64,000 nucleotides of DNA, taken from positions 1,364,001-1,428,000 of the forward strand of contig NZ_CP095757.1 in assembly GCF_023093535.1 (NCBI RefSeq), given 5' to 3'. The first letter of the stretch is position 1. Every line of letters begins with the position of its first letter. The notes below the pieces were generated by a model. It was given only the letters and a program-made list of their open reading frames with translations. It was not told the DNA's origin and did no database searches. The position numbers were made by a program, and so were the translations under genes. The DNA comes from Halovivax limisalsi. GTDB lineage: Archaea; Halobacteriota; Halobacteria; Halobacteriales; Natrialbaceae. Positions 26,090 to 34,581 of the stretch are shown here, in pieces.

Positions 26090-26873
26090 GGTTGATCTCC
26101 GTGTCGCACGGGTCCAGACCGGCAATCCCCAGCCCCCGTGCCTGGTTCAGACCAGGCGTGTACCCCCCGTAAGAAATTGCACGTAGATGGACCACCAACG
26201 ACCGAGTGGTATCCAGAACACTCCGGATGGTTTCGGCTGAACCCCGCCTGAATGGCAACAATATTCGGTTAGTTGTCCGATTTGAGGCGGATGGAGTAAC
26301 GCTGTCGACGCGGATGGCATCGATCGGCGACGACCGATCCTCGAACGCGATCACGATCGCGCTCGTTTCGGCCCGATCGTCACGGCAACTGTCCTGGACG
26401 AGGCTTCACCGCCCTGGTTGCGACTCTACCGTCAGTTCCGCTGTTCACGTGTCACAGTCCGTTCGTTGTTTCACGTGCGTGCGGGACTGAGGCCGGGGCG
26501 CGTAGCGTCCCGCCGTCTCTCCGACGGGATCCATCCCACACTCCCTCGAGTCACGGACTGTTCGGGCGATCCGACGGCGGTTGCCGGGAAACGACACCGG
26601 TTCTGTTCGACACCGAGCCAGTTCATCCCCATCACGTCGCCGCCTCGTCCCACCGCTCCGTATCGGGTGACGGAGATATCGTAATAGACGCGACCAACTG
26701 CACGACGGACGCGGTCAGCATTCATCCGCACCGCGGCCGATCTGCGAACCCGATCGGGTGGGTGAACCGTCGGTCCACCGGTTCGAGTTGCAGATCGGCC
26801 GGTCGGACAAGCCGCCGAACGGGACTGCCGGACGAATCACCGACCGTTCTCGAACGGACGACCGGCCCGGCTC
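26090..26873. other. Gene-free stretch with a perfect inverted repeat
   Basis: About 780 bp between surface-protein genes. GCCTGGT-TCAG-ACCAGGC (26140-26157) lies in the probable leader of the 26089 gene. Its loop complements poorly, so it could act as an operator or an RNA hairpin. An AT-rich patch (CAACAATATTCGG) is at about 26259-26271. Short frames here have no recognisable product. A string close to GTCTATTACGATATC (about 26678-26692, minus strand) resembles the promoter region of the 20670 operon. Confidence 0.45.
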
Positions 26874-28547
26874 TCAACAGAGGCCCGGGTCGGCCGGAAT
26901 GCACTCGACGTCGACGACGATCGAGGTGATCTCGGAGCCGTCGGTCCCGACGACCGAGAGCCCGATCTCGTGGACGCCGGGGTCGGTGCACTCGAGGCTG
27001 AACTCGTAGGAGCCGTCGTAGCCGTCGACGAGTTCGAAGGGGTCGTCCGGGAGCGAGTCGGCGACGACGACGCCGTCGGGGTCGTCGACCTGGATCTCGA
27101 CCTCGCCTTCCGATTCCTCGCCCTCGTTGGACAGCGAGACGGCGTACGACTGGGTATCGCCGACCTCGACGATCGACGCGCCGGTCGCCTCGAACGAGAC
27201 GACCCGCGGGATGACGACCGCGCTCCCGCCGATCGCGCCGGCCTCGCCGTCACCGAGCCCGCCGTCGTCGCGCGTGAGTAACACGTCGAAGAAGTCGGGG
27301 TACTCGGGGAACGTCTCGTGGTAACAGCACCAGCCGCTCATGCCGTTCTGGGTGAGCCCCATGTCCAGCCCGGCCTGTTCGACCGTGACCGAGTCGTACT
27401 GATTCCAGCCCATCTCCCGGTTCTGCAACTCGCCGAACGGATCGGCGTAGGCCCACGGTTCGTCGAGGTCCTCCTGGGTTTTCCCGAGGAGGCCGCCCCC
27501 GTTGTTGACGAAGTCGGAGATGTCGTCCGCGCGGCTCTTGATCGCGGCGTTCTGGGCGTTCGTCACGCCGGCAGTGATCTCGAAACAGCTGCTCGGGATC
27601 CCGAGCATGGCGTACCCGTCGAAGTCGACCGACTCGATCTCGGAGCTCTCGGAGACGAACGTGACGGTCTCGTCGACGTTCGGCGCGTTCCCGAGATCGC
27701 CCTCCCAGTAGTCGTCGACCAAGCTGCCCGAGGCGTCCGGGTCGCCGCCGAGGACGAGAATCCCATCGCCGCCGTTGGTCACGTCGTCGAGGATGGATTC
27801 GACCATCGAGGCGTGATCCGCCGGATCGCCGTGGCCGCCCGTCCCGGCGCCGTCCTCGGAGTCGAGTCCCATGAGGACGACCGGGCCGCCGCCTTCTTCT
27901 TCGTCGACGAGGTCGGACCACGTCTTCTCCTTCGGTTCGGTACATTCGGGTGGTTCTTCGCCGCCGTCGTCGCTACAGTCGCCGTCGACGTCGGCGACGA
28001 TGGTGACGTCGTTGTCGAGTGCGTCGAGGAGCATATCGCCCTCCTCGAGGCCGTAGCTCTTGGTGCGGATGCCGACGCAGATGCACTCGCCGACGTCGAG
28101 CGAGACGGCGTTACCCTCGCCGACGATCGAGGCCTCGTCGTCGGCGCCGAGGTAGAATTCGACGCGGCGGTCGCCCTCGTACGTGGGCCAGTTATCGTCG
28201 TCCTGGATCCAGATGCAGGCCGATTCCTTGCCCTGGTTACAGATCTGGAAGACGTTGTGGAAGTAACTCGTGGAATTCGAGTTGATTCCTGCCCCGAGCG
28301 GGGTCGAGTCCCGCGTGGGGTTGTCCTCGTCCATGTAGATCTTGAGGTGGCCGTTGTCGTCGAGGTGGGCGTAACTGCCGTTTGGCGAGTCACACTTGTC
28401 CAATCCGAGGTAGGCGTTCGGGTCCTCCGCCACCGCGATGGAGACGGCCCGGTCCGATTCGACGCGACTGAACGCGCCCGATCCGACGATGGCTCCGCCG
28501 CCGAGGGAGGCAGAGCCGGCGCCGATCAGGAAGTTTCGTCGTTTCAT
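26874..28547 (-). CDS. Secreted DUF1102-like protein 6 fused to amidotransferase-like and Ig-like domains
   Basis: 557 residues. The signal and fibre-like N-domain (1-191; VFQICNQGKESACIWIQ) are nearly identical to protein 4. After an acidic Pro/Glu linker comes an alpha/beta domain of about 230 residues: GPVVLMGLDSEDG, GDGILVLGGDPDASG, YAMLGIPSSCFEI and FVNNGGGLLGKT. It resembles the ThuA/DUF4350-type amidotransferase-like fold used in surface proteins. The last 110 residues form a CARDB/Ig-like beta domain (SLSNEGEESEGEVEIQV) ending CIPADPGLC. I infer a large functional or tip subunit. The next gene upstream (DUF5305-like) ends 388 bp away in the same orientation. Confidence 0.82.
   Translation of the reverse strand: MKRRNFLIGAGSASLGGGAIVGSGAFSRVESDRAVSIAVAEDPNAYLGLDKCDSPNGSYAHLDDNGHLKIYMDEDNPTRDSTPLGAGINSNSTSYFHNVFQICNQGKESACIWIQDDDNWPTYEGDRRVEFYLGADDEASIVGEGNAVSLDVGECICVGIRTKSYGLEEGDMLLDALDNDVTIVADVDGDCSDDGGEEPPECTEPKEKTWSDLVDEEEGGGPVVLMGLDSEDGAGTGGHGDPADHASMVESILDDVTNGGDGILVLGGDPDASGSLVDDYWEGDLGNAPNVDETVTFVSESSEIESVDFDGYAMLGIPSSCFEITAGVTNAQNAAIKSRADDISDFVNNGGGLLGKTQEDLDEPWAYADPFGELQNREMGWNQYDSVTVEQAGLDMGLTQNGMSGWCCYHETFPEYPDFFDVLLTRDDGGLGDGEAGAIGGSAVVIPRVVSFEATGASIVEVGDTQSYAVSLSNEGEESEGEVEIQVDDPDGVVVADSLPDDPFELVDGYDGSYEFSLECTDPGVHEIGLSVVGTDGSEITSIVVDVECIPADPGLC
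27976..28478 (-). repeat. 503-bp segment duplicated at 24852-25354
   Basis: Partner of the segment at 24852-25354, gap-free with nine mismatches counted. It encodes residues of about 24-190 of protein 6, stopping just short of the linker to the amidotransferase-like domain. Confidence 0.9.
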
Positions 28548-28935
28548 GGTTGGTGAGGACGTGTCGCTGCGCTTGCCGCACGACACGACTCGTTCGAGAA
28601 CCCACGTGATTCGACCCGGTATGTATAGACTCGTTTCTCCGCGGCCCGTTCGCACCATCGAGCCGTTGTCGTCGGACAGGGTCGCCCACCGCCGAGCCGA
28701 GCGTCCGCGCTGCCGCGAGGGAACGAACCACCGAAAATCGGCAACAACGCCGTTCGTTCGGCGCTGGCGGCACCGACAACGTCGGATTGGTCGGCTACTG
28801 ACTCACCCTGTGCGGTGCGGAGCCGGCCAGTCTCCAGCTGGTGAAGGGCGCGGTCGAAGTGGATTCGAGTCGACGGAGCCGTCGGATTCGTGCCAGCGGC
28901 GATCGGTCGGTTCGGGTGGGTGTCGACCGACCGCG
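28548..28935. other. Gene-free stretch upstream of protein 6
   Basis: About 390 bp. TCTATACATA (minus strand, about 28619-28628) is a plausible TATA box 72-80 nt before the ATG at 28547. This would give protein 6 its own promoter with a leader of about 50 nt. Nothing else recognised. Confidence 0.45.
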
Positions 28936-30402
28936 TCAGCCGTGATCGGTCGCGTCGGGCTCCGTTCCGCCATCCGGCTCCATGGGCGGACTGGCCGCAT
29001 TCGACGAGTCGGAGTCGCCGCCGGACGACGCCCCGTTCGCGTCGGGCGTCACGAGTTCGTCTTCCCACGTTTCGACGTCCGCGAAGAGCGCCTCGAGTGA
29101 CGCCTGGTCCGCTCCGGGGCCGTCGACGGCGACCCGACTGCCCGCGGCCGGAGCGCTGTCCCGGCGGGCTCGATCCGACTCCACGTCGTCGAGGATCGCC
29201 TCGGGCTCGGCTTCGACCGGTTCGTCCAGGGTCGTCTCGGGATCGATCTCGATCGGTTCGGCGTCGTCGGCGGGGGCCGGCAGCGCCTCGTCGGCTCCCG
29301 GGAACTCCGCCGGTTCGTAGACGTAGACGGCGCCGCGATCCGCCACGTAGTAGGCCTCGGCGGTCGGATCCTCGATCACGCGCCGGTCGCTGTCGATCGC
29401 GACGTCGACGATGTCCTCGAGCGACTCGACCTCGATCGTCGGGCCCTCCAGCTCCCCGACGGGGATCCGCCCGCGGCTGACCCACTCGTCGTACTCGGCG
29501 CGTTCCTGCGCGAGTTCCAGCGCGGCGAGTTCCTCCCGCGAGGGGCCGAGCGTTCCCGTCCGACGGCCGTGGACGACCCAGGCGAGGGCGCCGACGCCGA
29601 ACAGCAGCGCCGCGAGCGAGCCGAACGAACGGAGCGGTCCGTACGTCCGCTCGGTCGTGACCGTCCGCGTAAACTCCCCGCCGCCGAGACCGCTCGTCTC
29701 CGTCGTAACGGCGTAGCTACCGTCGTTGCGCTCGATGCTGTAGGTCGCCTCGTGGGCGTTGGCCACCTGCTTGCCGTCGATCGTTCCGGAGGCGGTCGTC
29801 TTGACGACGACCGACGTTTCCGTCGTTCCGGGATCGGCCCCGAGATCGGCGACGATCGATCCGATCCGCGCGTCGAGTTCCGAGACGTTGACCGTGAACG
29901 AAAGCGGGACGGCCGCTCCGGGTTCGACGCCGTCGACCGACGTCGTCTCGAGCCGTTCGCGTTCCTGCCAGAGCGTCTCCTCGCCGTCGACGGCGCGGAT
30001 CACGAGGTAACTGGTCGCCTCGACCGAGAGCGACCCGTCGGTCACGGACCCGTCGTAGGCGTACGCGTAGAGCCCCTCCAGTTCCGGCATCAGCCGCGTG
30101 AAGTACAGCGGGCGATCGGCGCGCACCGTTCCCGTCTCGAAGACGGGGTTGTCCGCCTGGACGCGCGCCTGGTGGCTCAGCTCGGGTTCCTCGGACCAGG
30201 ATCCGACGACCGCCGTCGTCTCCTCGGTCCCCGGGTCGACGTGCGTGTTGTAGGCGACCCAGCCACCCCCGAGTACGACGAGGCCGAGGAGGACGACGAC
30301 GGCGAGAAATCGTCGATCGAGGACCTCTCGAAGTCGTATCTCCAGTCGTCTCGTCGCCGACACGCCCTGCACGTCCTGTCGATCACGTTCCCTTGTAGTC
30401 AT
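28936..30402 (-). CDS. DUF5305-like two-TM membrane protein, signal-peptidase partner
   Basis: 488 residues. TM1 is at about 32-51 (FLAVVVLLGLVVLGGGWVAY) and TM2 at about 260-278 (GSLAALLFGVGALAWVV). Between them is a 205-residue extracellular beta-rich domain with regular Thr/Ser strands (FTVNVSELDARIGSIV, TSVVVKTTASGTIDGK). A 210-residue cytoplasmic tail is acidic and low in hydrophobics. DUF5305 proteins are found beside archaeal signal peptidases; no activity is known. Its ATG overlaps the signal peptidase stop by 4 bp, so the two are translated together. I infer a membrane scaffold or assembly platform for the exported fibre-like subunits. Confidence 0.8.
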   Translation of the reverse strand: MTTRERDRQDVQGVSATRRLEIRLREVLDRRFLAVVVLLGLVVLGGGWVAYNTHVDPGTEETTAVVGSWSEEPELSHQARVQADNPVFETGTVRADRPLYFTRLMPELEGLYAYAYDGSVTDGSLSVEATSYLVIRAVDGEETLWQERERLETTSVDGVEPGAAVPLSFTVNVSELDARIGSIVADLGADPGTTETSVVVKTTASGTIDGKQVANAHEATYSIERNDGSYAVTTETSGLGGGEFTRTVTTERTYGPLRSFGSLAALLFGVGALAWVVHGRRTGTLGPSREELAALELAQERAEYDEWVSRGRIPVGELEGPTIEVESLEDIVDVAIDSDRRVIEDPTAEAYYVADRGAVYVYEPAEFPGADEALPAPADDAEPIEIDPETTLDEPVEAEPEAILDDVESDRARRDSAPAAGSRVAVDGPGADQASLEALFADVETWEDELVTPDANGASSGGDSDSSNAASPPMEPDGGTEPDATDHG

Positions 30403-31553
30403 GATTGTAACCAGTCGAAAAGGCTCGACGATCGCGAACGCCGCCGCGACCGGATCCGGTCGCTCCCGTCCCCGAAGACCCGCCAGAAGAGCCAGAGCGG
30501 GCCGGAAAGCACCGCATAGATGGCCAGGTACGGCACCCACGGGTGGATGGCGTACAGCGAATCGATCGCCCCCGGCGGAAGCGCGATCAGGTAGCGATGT
30601 TCTCGCATGGCTTCGACGTGATAGCCCGTCTCGTCGGCGGCGTGTAACGTGACGGTCGCGTTCGCGCCCTCCCCCGGCCCGAGCTCGAACCGCGATGGCT
30701 CGGCGTCGAGTCCGTTCGTCTCCGGTTCGAGGTAGCTGACGATCGGGACGACGCCCCCGTTGTGGATCTGGTACTGAAACGAGTCCGTCTCGCCGACCGG
30801 AATGATCGTCGGACTCGAGGAGTTGCCCTCGGAACTTACGATCCCGTAGGTCTCTCCGCCCGCCGGGAGGACCATGGCGAGCGTCGCCGCCAGGCAGACC
30901 AGACCGATACAGGCGACCAGCAGGTACCGTTCGTCGAAACCGGTGTCCCGGGTCCGATCCCTGCCTTTCGCCTCACTTCTCCCGTCCTCCCCGCCACCGT
31001 CGAAGACGCCGAGGACGAGCGTCACGAGGCCGACGCCGAAGAGCACGACCATGAGCTGGGACGGGCCGAGGCGTTCGGTGCCGAAGAGCGAAGCCACGAC
31101 TCCCTCGACCCAGCCGATCGCAGACCCGGTCGTCGAGGCGAAGACGCCGAGTTTCGGGATCGTCACCACCTCGCCGTCGACCGAGAGGGCGACGGCCTCG
31201 ATCTGCCCGTCCGTGATCGGCGGTTCGCCCTGGCTCTGGTCGACGAACGGGTTCGCGTCCCCTTGCGTGACGTACCCGGTCGGTCGTTCGTCGACGACCC
31301 GATGGGTCGTCAGGGAACCGCCGTGAACCGACTCCGACTCGAACGCCACCACGTCCCCGGTCTCGACCTCGCCGGCCAGCGCGGCGGGGATCGCGACGTA
31401 GCCGTCGCCCGGCTCGAGCGTCGGCGCCATGCTCCCCGTCTCGACGTACGCGAAGAGTACCGGCTGTCCGAGTACCGAGCCGAGGACGAGCGAGAGGACG
31501 AGAATCCCCCCGAGCGCGAGCAACCCGTATTCGATCGCATCTCGTAGTGTCAT
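30399..31553 (-). CDS. Signal peptidase I (S26B type) with Ig-like ectodomain
   Basis: 384 residues, about twice the usual archaeal length. TM1 (about 9-29) precedes the catalytic region: Ser41 in ETGSMAPTL, His84 in LTTHRVV and an Asp in GDANPF (about 99), the Ser-His-Asp set of archaeal/SipW-like peptidases. The extension has TM2 (SQLMVVLFGVGLVTLVLGVF), TM3 (LLVACIGLVCLAATLAMVL), an exported Ig-like domain containing FQYQIHNGGVVPIVSYLEP, and TM4 near the end. The domain's Asn-Gly-Gly strand pair echoes the core of the fibre-like proteins nearby. I infer that it matures those subunits, as SipW does TasA in Bacillus. Confidence 0.88.
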   Translation of the reverse strand: MTLRDAIEYGLLALGGILVLSLVLGSVLGQPVLFAYVETGSMAPTLEPGDGYVAIPAALAGEVETGDVVAFESESVHGGSLTTHRVVDERPTGYVTQGDANPFVDQSQGEPPITDGQIEAVALSVDGEVVTIPKLGVFASTTGSAIGWVEGVVASLFGTERLGPSQLMVVLFGVGLVTLVLGVFDGGGEDGRSEAKGRDRTRDTGFDERYLLVACIGLVCLAATLAMVLPAGGETYGIVSSEGNSSSPTIIPVGETDSFQYQIHNGGVVPIVSYLEPETNGLDAEPSRFELGPGEGANATVTLHAADETGYHVEAMREHRYLIALPPGAIDSLYAIHPWVPYLAIYAVLSGPLWLFWRVFGDGSDRIRSRRRSRSSSLFDWLQS

Positions 31554-32251
31554 CGATTCTTCGGTGATCGAGGCTGTCGAACCGGCCACTGGCACCCCAC
31601 GGGTCCGAGAACGGCCCAGCCCCACACGCGATACGATAACTACCGGGGGAGAGATTTAAGGTTACTCGACAGTTCACGGGAACAAAACGTTTCTGGCCGT
31701 CCGATACGCTGTTGCAGTGAGTAAAATGCCTATTTTACCATACCGCTGCCTGATAAATATCGGAATAATTCCCTCGAACTAGGGACCGTCTCGTTCGAAG
31801 CTCGCAGTAACCGGACGAATTCCGACCACCGACCACCGGCCCCTCCTCGCCGATGGCGGTCGATACCGTTCGAACCACTACTGGAAGTATCGTCCGCCAA
31901 TCACGAGATCCAACAGTATATTGCCGATGCGTGTTGTCGATAGCCACCGATATTAGTGTACCGATCCGCTTCGTCGGCTTGGAGTCGTTCTGTTCACGAC
32001 CTTTTACCGCTCAGTTCGCACCTGATCGCGTTCAGTTTGGACAATCCGCGCCAACAAACCTCGTATATTTAATTAACTAAAGGATAAAATAAAGATGTGT
32101 ATATGATGATTCGATCATCGAGCGACGTGCCGATCGAGTCGGCCGCTCGGCCGGGGCGCGAACGAGTCGGGTCTCGCAGGCTCGCCTGCGTTGAACCGTT
32201 CCAATCGACCGTCCGGTTCGGGTCGACTCGAGAACAGGCGGAGGGATCGGC
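31554..32251. other. AT-rich divergent regulatory region, no gene
   Basis: About 700 bp between the signal peptidase operon (minus) and a regulator (plus). GTAAAAT-GCCT-ATTTTAC (31721-31738) is a perfect inverted repeat. CCTTAAATC (minus, about 31656-31664) is a candidate TATA box with a leader near 75 nt. An AT-rich run (about 32064-32110, including TATATTTAATTAACTAAAG) and GATGAT-TCG-ATCATC (32105-32119) precede the plus-strand regulator. Small frames here lack support. Confidence 0.5.
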
Positions 32252-32839
32252 GTGAGCTCGCTTTCGAGCGAACTTCCCGATCGGAGCAGCCGATCTGGGA
32301 CCGACGCGGAGATCAGTCGCGATCAGGTCTTCGACGTCCTGAGCAACCATCGTCGGATCTGCACCATCCGATATCTGAAAGAAACCGACGAAGAACTGGT
32401 CTCGCTCCGCGACGTCGTCGACTACGTCGCAAAGACCGAACACCCCGAGGCGGAGGGCCAGGTCGAGTACAACGATCGAAAGTCGGTCTACACCGCGCTT
32501 CGACAGACGCACCTCCCGAAACTCGACGAACTCGGGATCATCGAGTTCGACAAGTCCCGCGGCGTGATGCAGTTGACCGATCGAGCGAACCACGTCCAGA
32601 TGTACCTGGAGTACGTCCCGGAGAACGACATTCCGTGGCACGCCCACTACCTCGGTGTCACGGCCCTCAGCGGCGTCCTCGTGGCGACGACGTTCTTCGA
32701 CCTGTATCCGCTGGCCGTCGGCTGGCAGACGGTCTCGATCGTCTGCTTTCTGATGCTCGCAGTCTCGGCGCTCGCACACGCCTACTACCAGCACGGGAGT
32801 CGTCTCGCGGATACCGATTTCGTGCCCGTGGAGGACTGA
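32252..32839 (+). CDS. DUF7344-like winged-helix regulator with two TM segments
   Basis: 195 residues, third regulator copy, at the far edge of the surface-protein locus. The winged-helix domain runs DQVFDVLSNHRRICTIRYL through RKSVYTALRQTHLPKLDELG. DRANHVQMYLEYVPENDIPW then leads into two membrane segments (GVTALSGVLVATTFFDLYPL, VSIVCFLMLAVSALAHAYY). The GTG start has GGAGGGAT 6-13 nt upstream, a good Shine-Dalgarno, unlike most genes here. It is divergent from the signal peptidase operon, which makes that operon a likely target. Confidence 0.83.
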   Translation: MSSLSSELPDRSSRSGTDAEISRDQVFDVLSNHRRICTIRYLKETDEELVSLRDVVDYVAKTEHPEAEGQVEYNDRKSVYTALRQTHLPKLDELGIIEFDKSRGVMQLTDRANHVQMYLEYVPENDIPWHAHYLGVTALSGVLVATTFFDLYPLAVGWQTVSIVCFLMLAVSALAHAYYQHGSRLADTDFVPVED

Positions 32840-32936
32840 TTCTGGCGGCCGACCGGCACCGTCGGCGCTCGTCGACCGCCGTGGCGGGACGGACCGGATG
32901 TGGACCGGGCCGCCGATGGTCAGCACCCTGTCGCAG

Positions 32937-34211
32937 TCACGATTCCACCCCGTCGGCGATCCGAATTACATCCCCGAGCGCGGGGGCTGCGGCGTCGAAT
33001 CCGTCGGCGCCGAGGCGTTCGGCGAAGGCCTCGCAGCGATCGCCGTGGACGCACAGCACCCTCGCATCCCGGTAGGGCTCGAGGAACGTCCGGAGGCCCT
33101 CGCGGTCGGCGTGGGCGGAGAAGTCGTACGCTTCGACGCGCGCGCTGACCGGGCGAACCGTGCCGTCGAGGTCGACCCGCCCGGTGTCGAGTAACTCGCG
33201 GCCGGGCGAGCCCGCGACCTGATAGCCGGTGAAGGCGATCTTGTTGATCGGATTCGAGCGGATCGCGGGCACGTACGTCATCGCTGGGCCGCCGTGGAGC
33301 ATCCCGCTCGTCGTGACGATCACGTTCGACCCCTCGGCGATCCGTCGCCGTTGCCCGTCCCGGCCGTCGACCACGCGGGCGTTGGCGCTCGCGCGGGCGA
33401 GCTCGGCCGAATCGCGGAGGAACGGTTCGTTCGCCGGCCGTCGAAGGAGTTCCGTGACGCGCGTCCCCATCCCGTCGACGTAGCAGTCGATTCCGTGTGC
33501 GGCACAGCTGGCGAGGACCTCCTGGGTGCGCCCGATCGCGAACGCGGGGACGACGACGGTGCCACCCTCCCAGATCGTCTGTTGCACCGACTCGACGAAG
33601 TCGGCTTCGACGGTCTCGCGTGCCGCTCGCGTCGTCTCGGCGTAGGTCGACTCGGTGATCACCGCGTCCGCGTCGGGTCGGGCGCTCGTCCCGGCGAGCA
33701 GGCGCTGGTCATCGGTGTTGAAATCGCCCGCGTAGAGCAGCCGTGTCTCGCCGTCGTCGACGAGGACGTGCGCGCTCCCGGGAATGTGGCCCGCGTCGTA
33801 GAACGTCACGTCGTACCCCTCGCCGTCCGCGCCGCCGAGGATCGAGAACGGCTCCCGGTAACCGTGAACCGTCGATACCTGGGTGAGTCGGGCGATTTCG
33901 GTCCGCGTGAAGGGACAGTCGTACGTCCCGCCGCGCAGCTTCAGGGTGTCCCTGAGAACCAGCAACGCCAGATCACGGGTCGGCGGCGTCCAGTGAACCG
34001 GCGGTCGGTCCGCGCCCGAGAGCAGCGTCGGGATCGACCCGACGTGATCGAGGTGGCCGTGACTGACGACGACGGCGTCCGGCTCGGGATCGCCGATCGG
34101 ATACTTCGGGGGGTTCCCCGAGTCGGCGCCGAAGTCGAGCAGGAGTCGATCGTCGACGCAGATCGCACTCCGGCCCACCTCCCGCGCGCCGCCGAGAAAC
34201 CGCAGTTCCAT
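32937..34211 (-). CDS. Beta-CASP MBL-fold RNA nuclease
   Basis: A 424-residue ribonuclease-type metallo-beta-lactamase. Zinc motifs: SHGHLDHVG, then AGHIPGSAHVL, AGDFNTDD and the late SAHADREGL. The beta-CASP insert includes ESTYA, PAFAIGRTQEVL and TTSGMLHGGPA. Proteins of this class process or degrade RNA in the cytoplasm (CPSF/RNase J relatives). It lacks the KH domains of the large archaeal aCPSF1, so it is one of the shorter paralogues. ATG 34211 begins exactly at MELRFLGGAREVG; the frame upstream is not conserved. Confidence 0.9.
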   Translation of the reverse strand: MELRFLGGAREVGRSAICVDDRLLLDFGADSGNPPKYPIGDPEPDAVVVSHGHLDHVGSIPTLLSGADRPPVHWTPPTRDLALLVLRDTLKLRGGTYDCPFTRTEIARLTQVSTVHGYREPFSILGGADGEGYDVTFYDAGHIPGSAHVLVDDGETRLLYAGDFNTDDQRLLAGTSARPDADAVITESTYAETTRAARETVEADFVESVQQTIWEGGTVVVPAFAIGRTQEVLASCAAHGIDCYVDGMGTRVTELLRRPANEPFLRDSAELARASANARVVDGRDGQRRRIAEGSNVIVTTSGMLHGGPAMTYVPAIRSNPINKIAFTGYQVAGSPGRELLDTGRVDLDGTVRPVSARVEAYDFSAHADREGLRTFLEPYRDARVLCVHGDRCEAFAERLGADGFDAAAPALGDVIRIADGVES

Positions 34212-34299
34212 CGATACTCGATTGGGCCGAGCGGGGTTTGGGTTCGTCGGTTCGCCCGCACGGAGAACCCGACAGTCGCCCAACGGCCGAAACAGATTT

Positions 34300-34581
34300 C
34301 TACTCGGTCCGATACCGCTGGATCCCGAACTGGCCGTACCCGCCGTAGGCGACCTCGAGCGCCCCTACCCACCAGTTCCACCGATCCGCGGGCGACCCGT
34401 CGGGCGCGTCGGCGAGTTCGTCGACGAGCAGGTCGTTCGAGAGGGCGACGCCGACGTCGGCCTCGTACTGCCCGCTATCGGCGAGGTCGATCGCCTGCCG
34501 GACTACGACGCGGGACTCGCCGACCGTCCCGCCGAACGACTCGCGCAGGCGAAGTTCGAGCCGACCGGGTTCGATGGGCAC
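34300..34581 (-). CDS. Conserved haloarchaeal small protein, unknown function
   Basis: 93 residues, mixed helix. RLELRLRESFGGTVGESRVV is followed by ADRWNWWVGALEVAYGGYGQF, a Trp/Tyr-rich end that I recall as conserved among haloarchaea next to eS6 or nuclease genes. There is no signal, TM or metal motif. It is transcribed away from eS6 across a palindrome-rich spacer. Function unknown. Confidence 0.7.
   Translation of the reverse strand: MPIEPGRLELRLRESFGGTVGESRVVVRQAIDLADSGQYEADVGVALSNDLLVDELADAPDGSPADRWNWWVGALEVAYGGYGQFGIQRYRTE

Noticed and set aside
26471-26731. Possible small minus-strand gene (86 codons) in the 26.1-26.9 kb gap
   Set aside because: Composition is not acidic, there is no motif, and no promoter lies at a fitting distance. 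Possibly decayed DNA.
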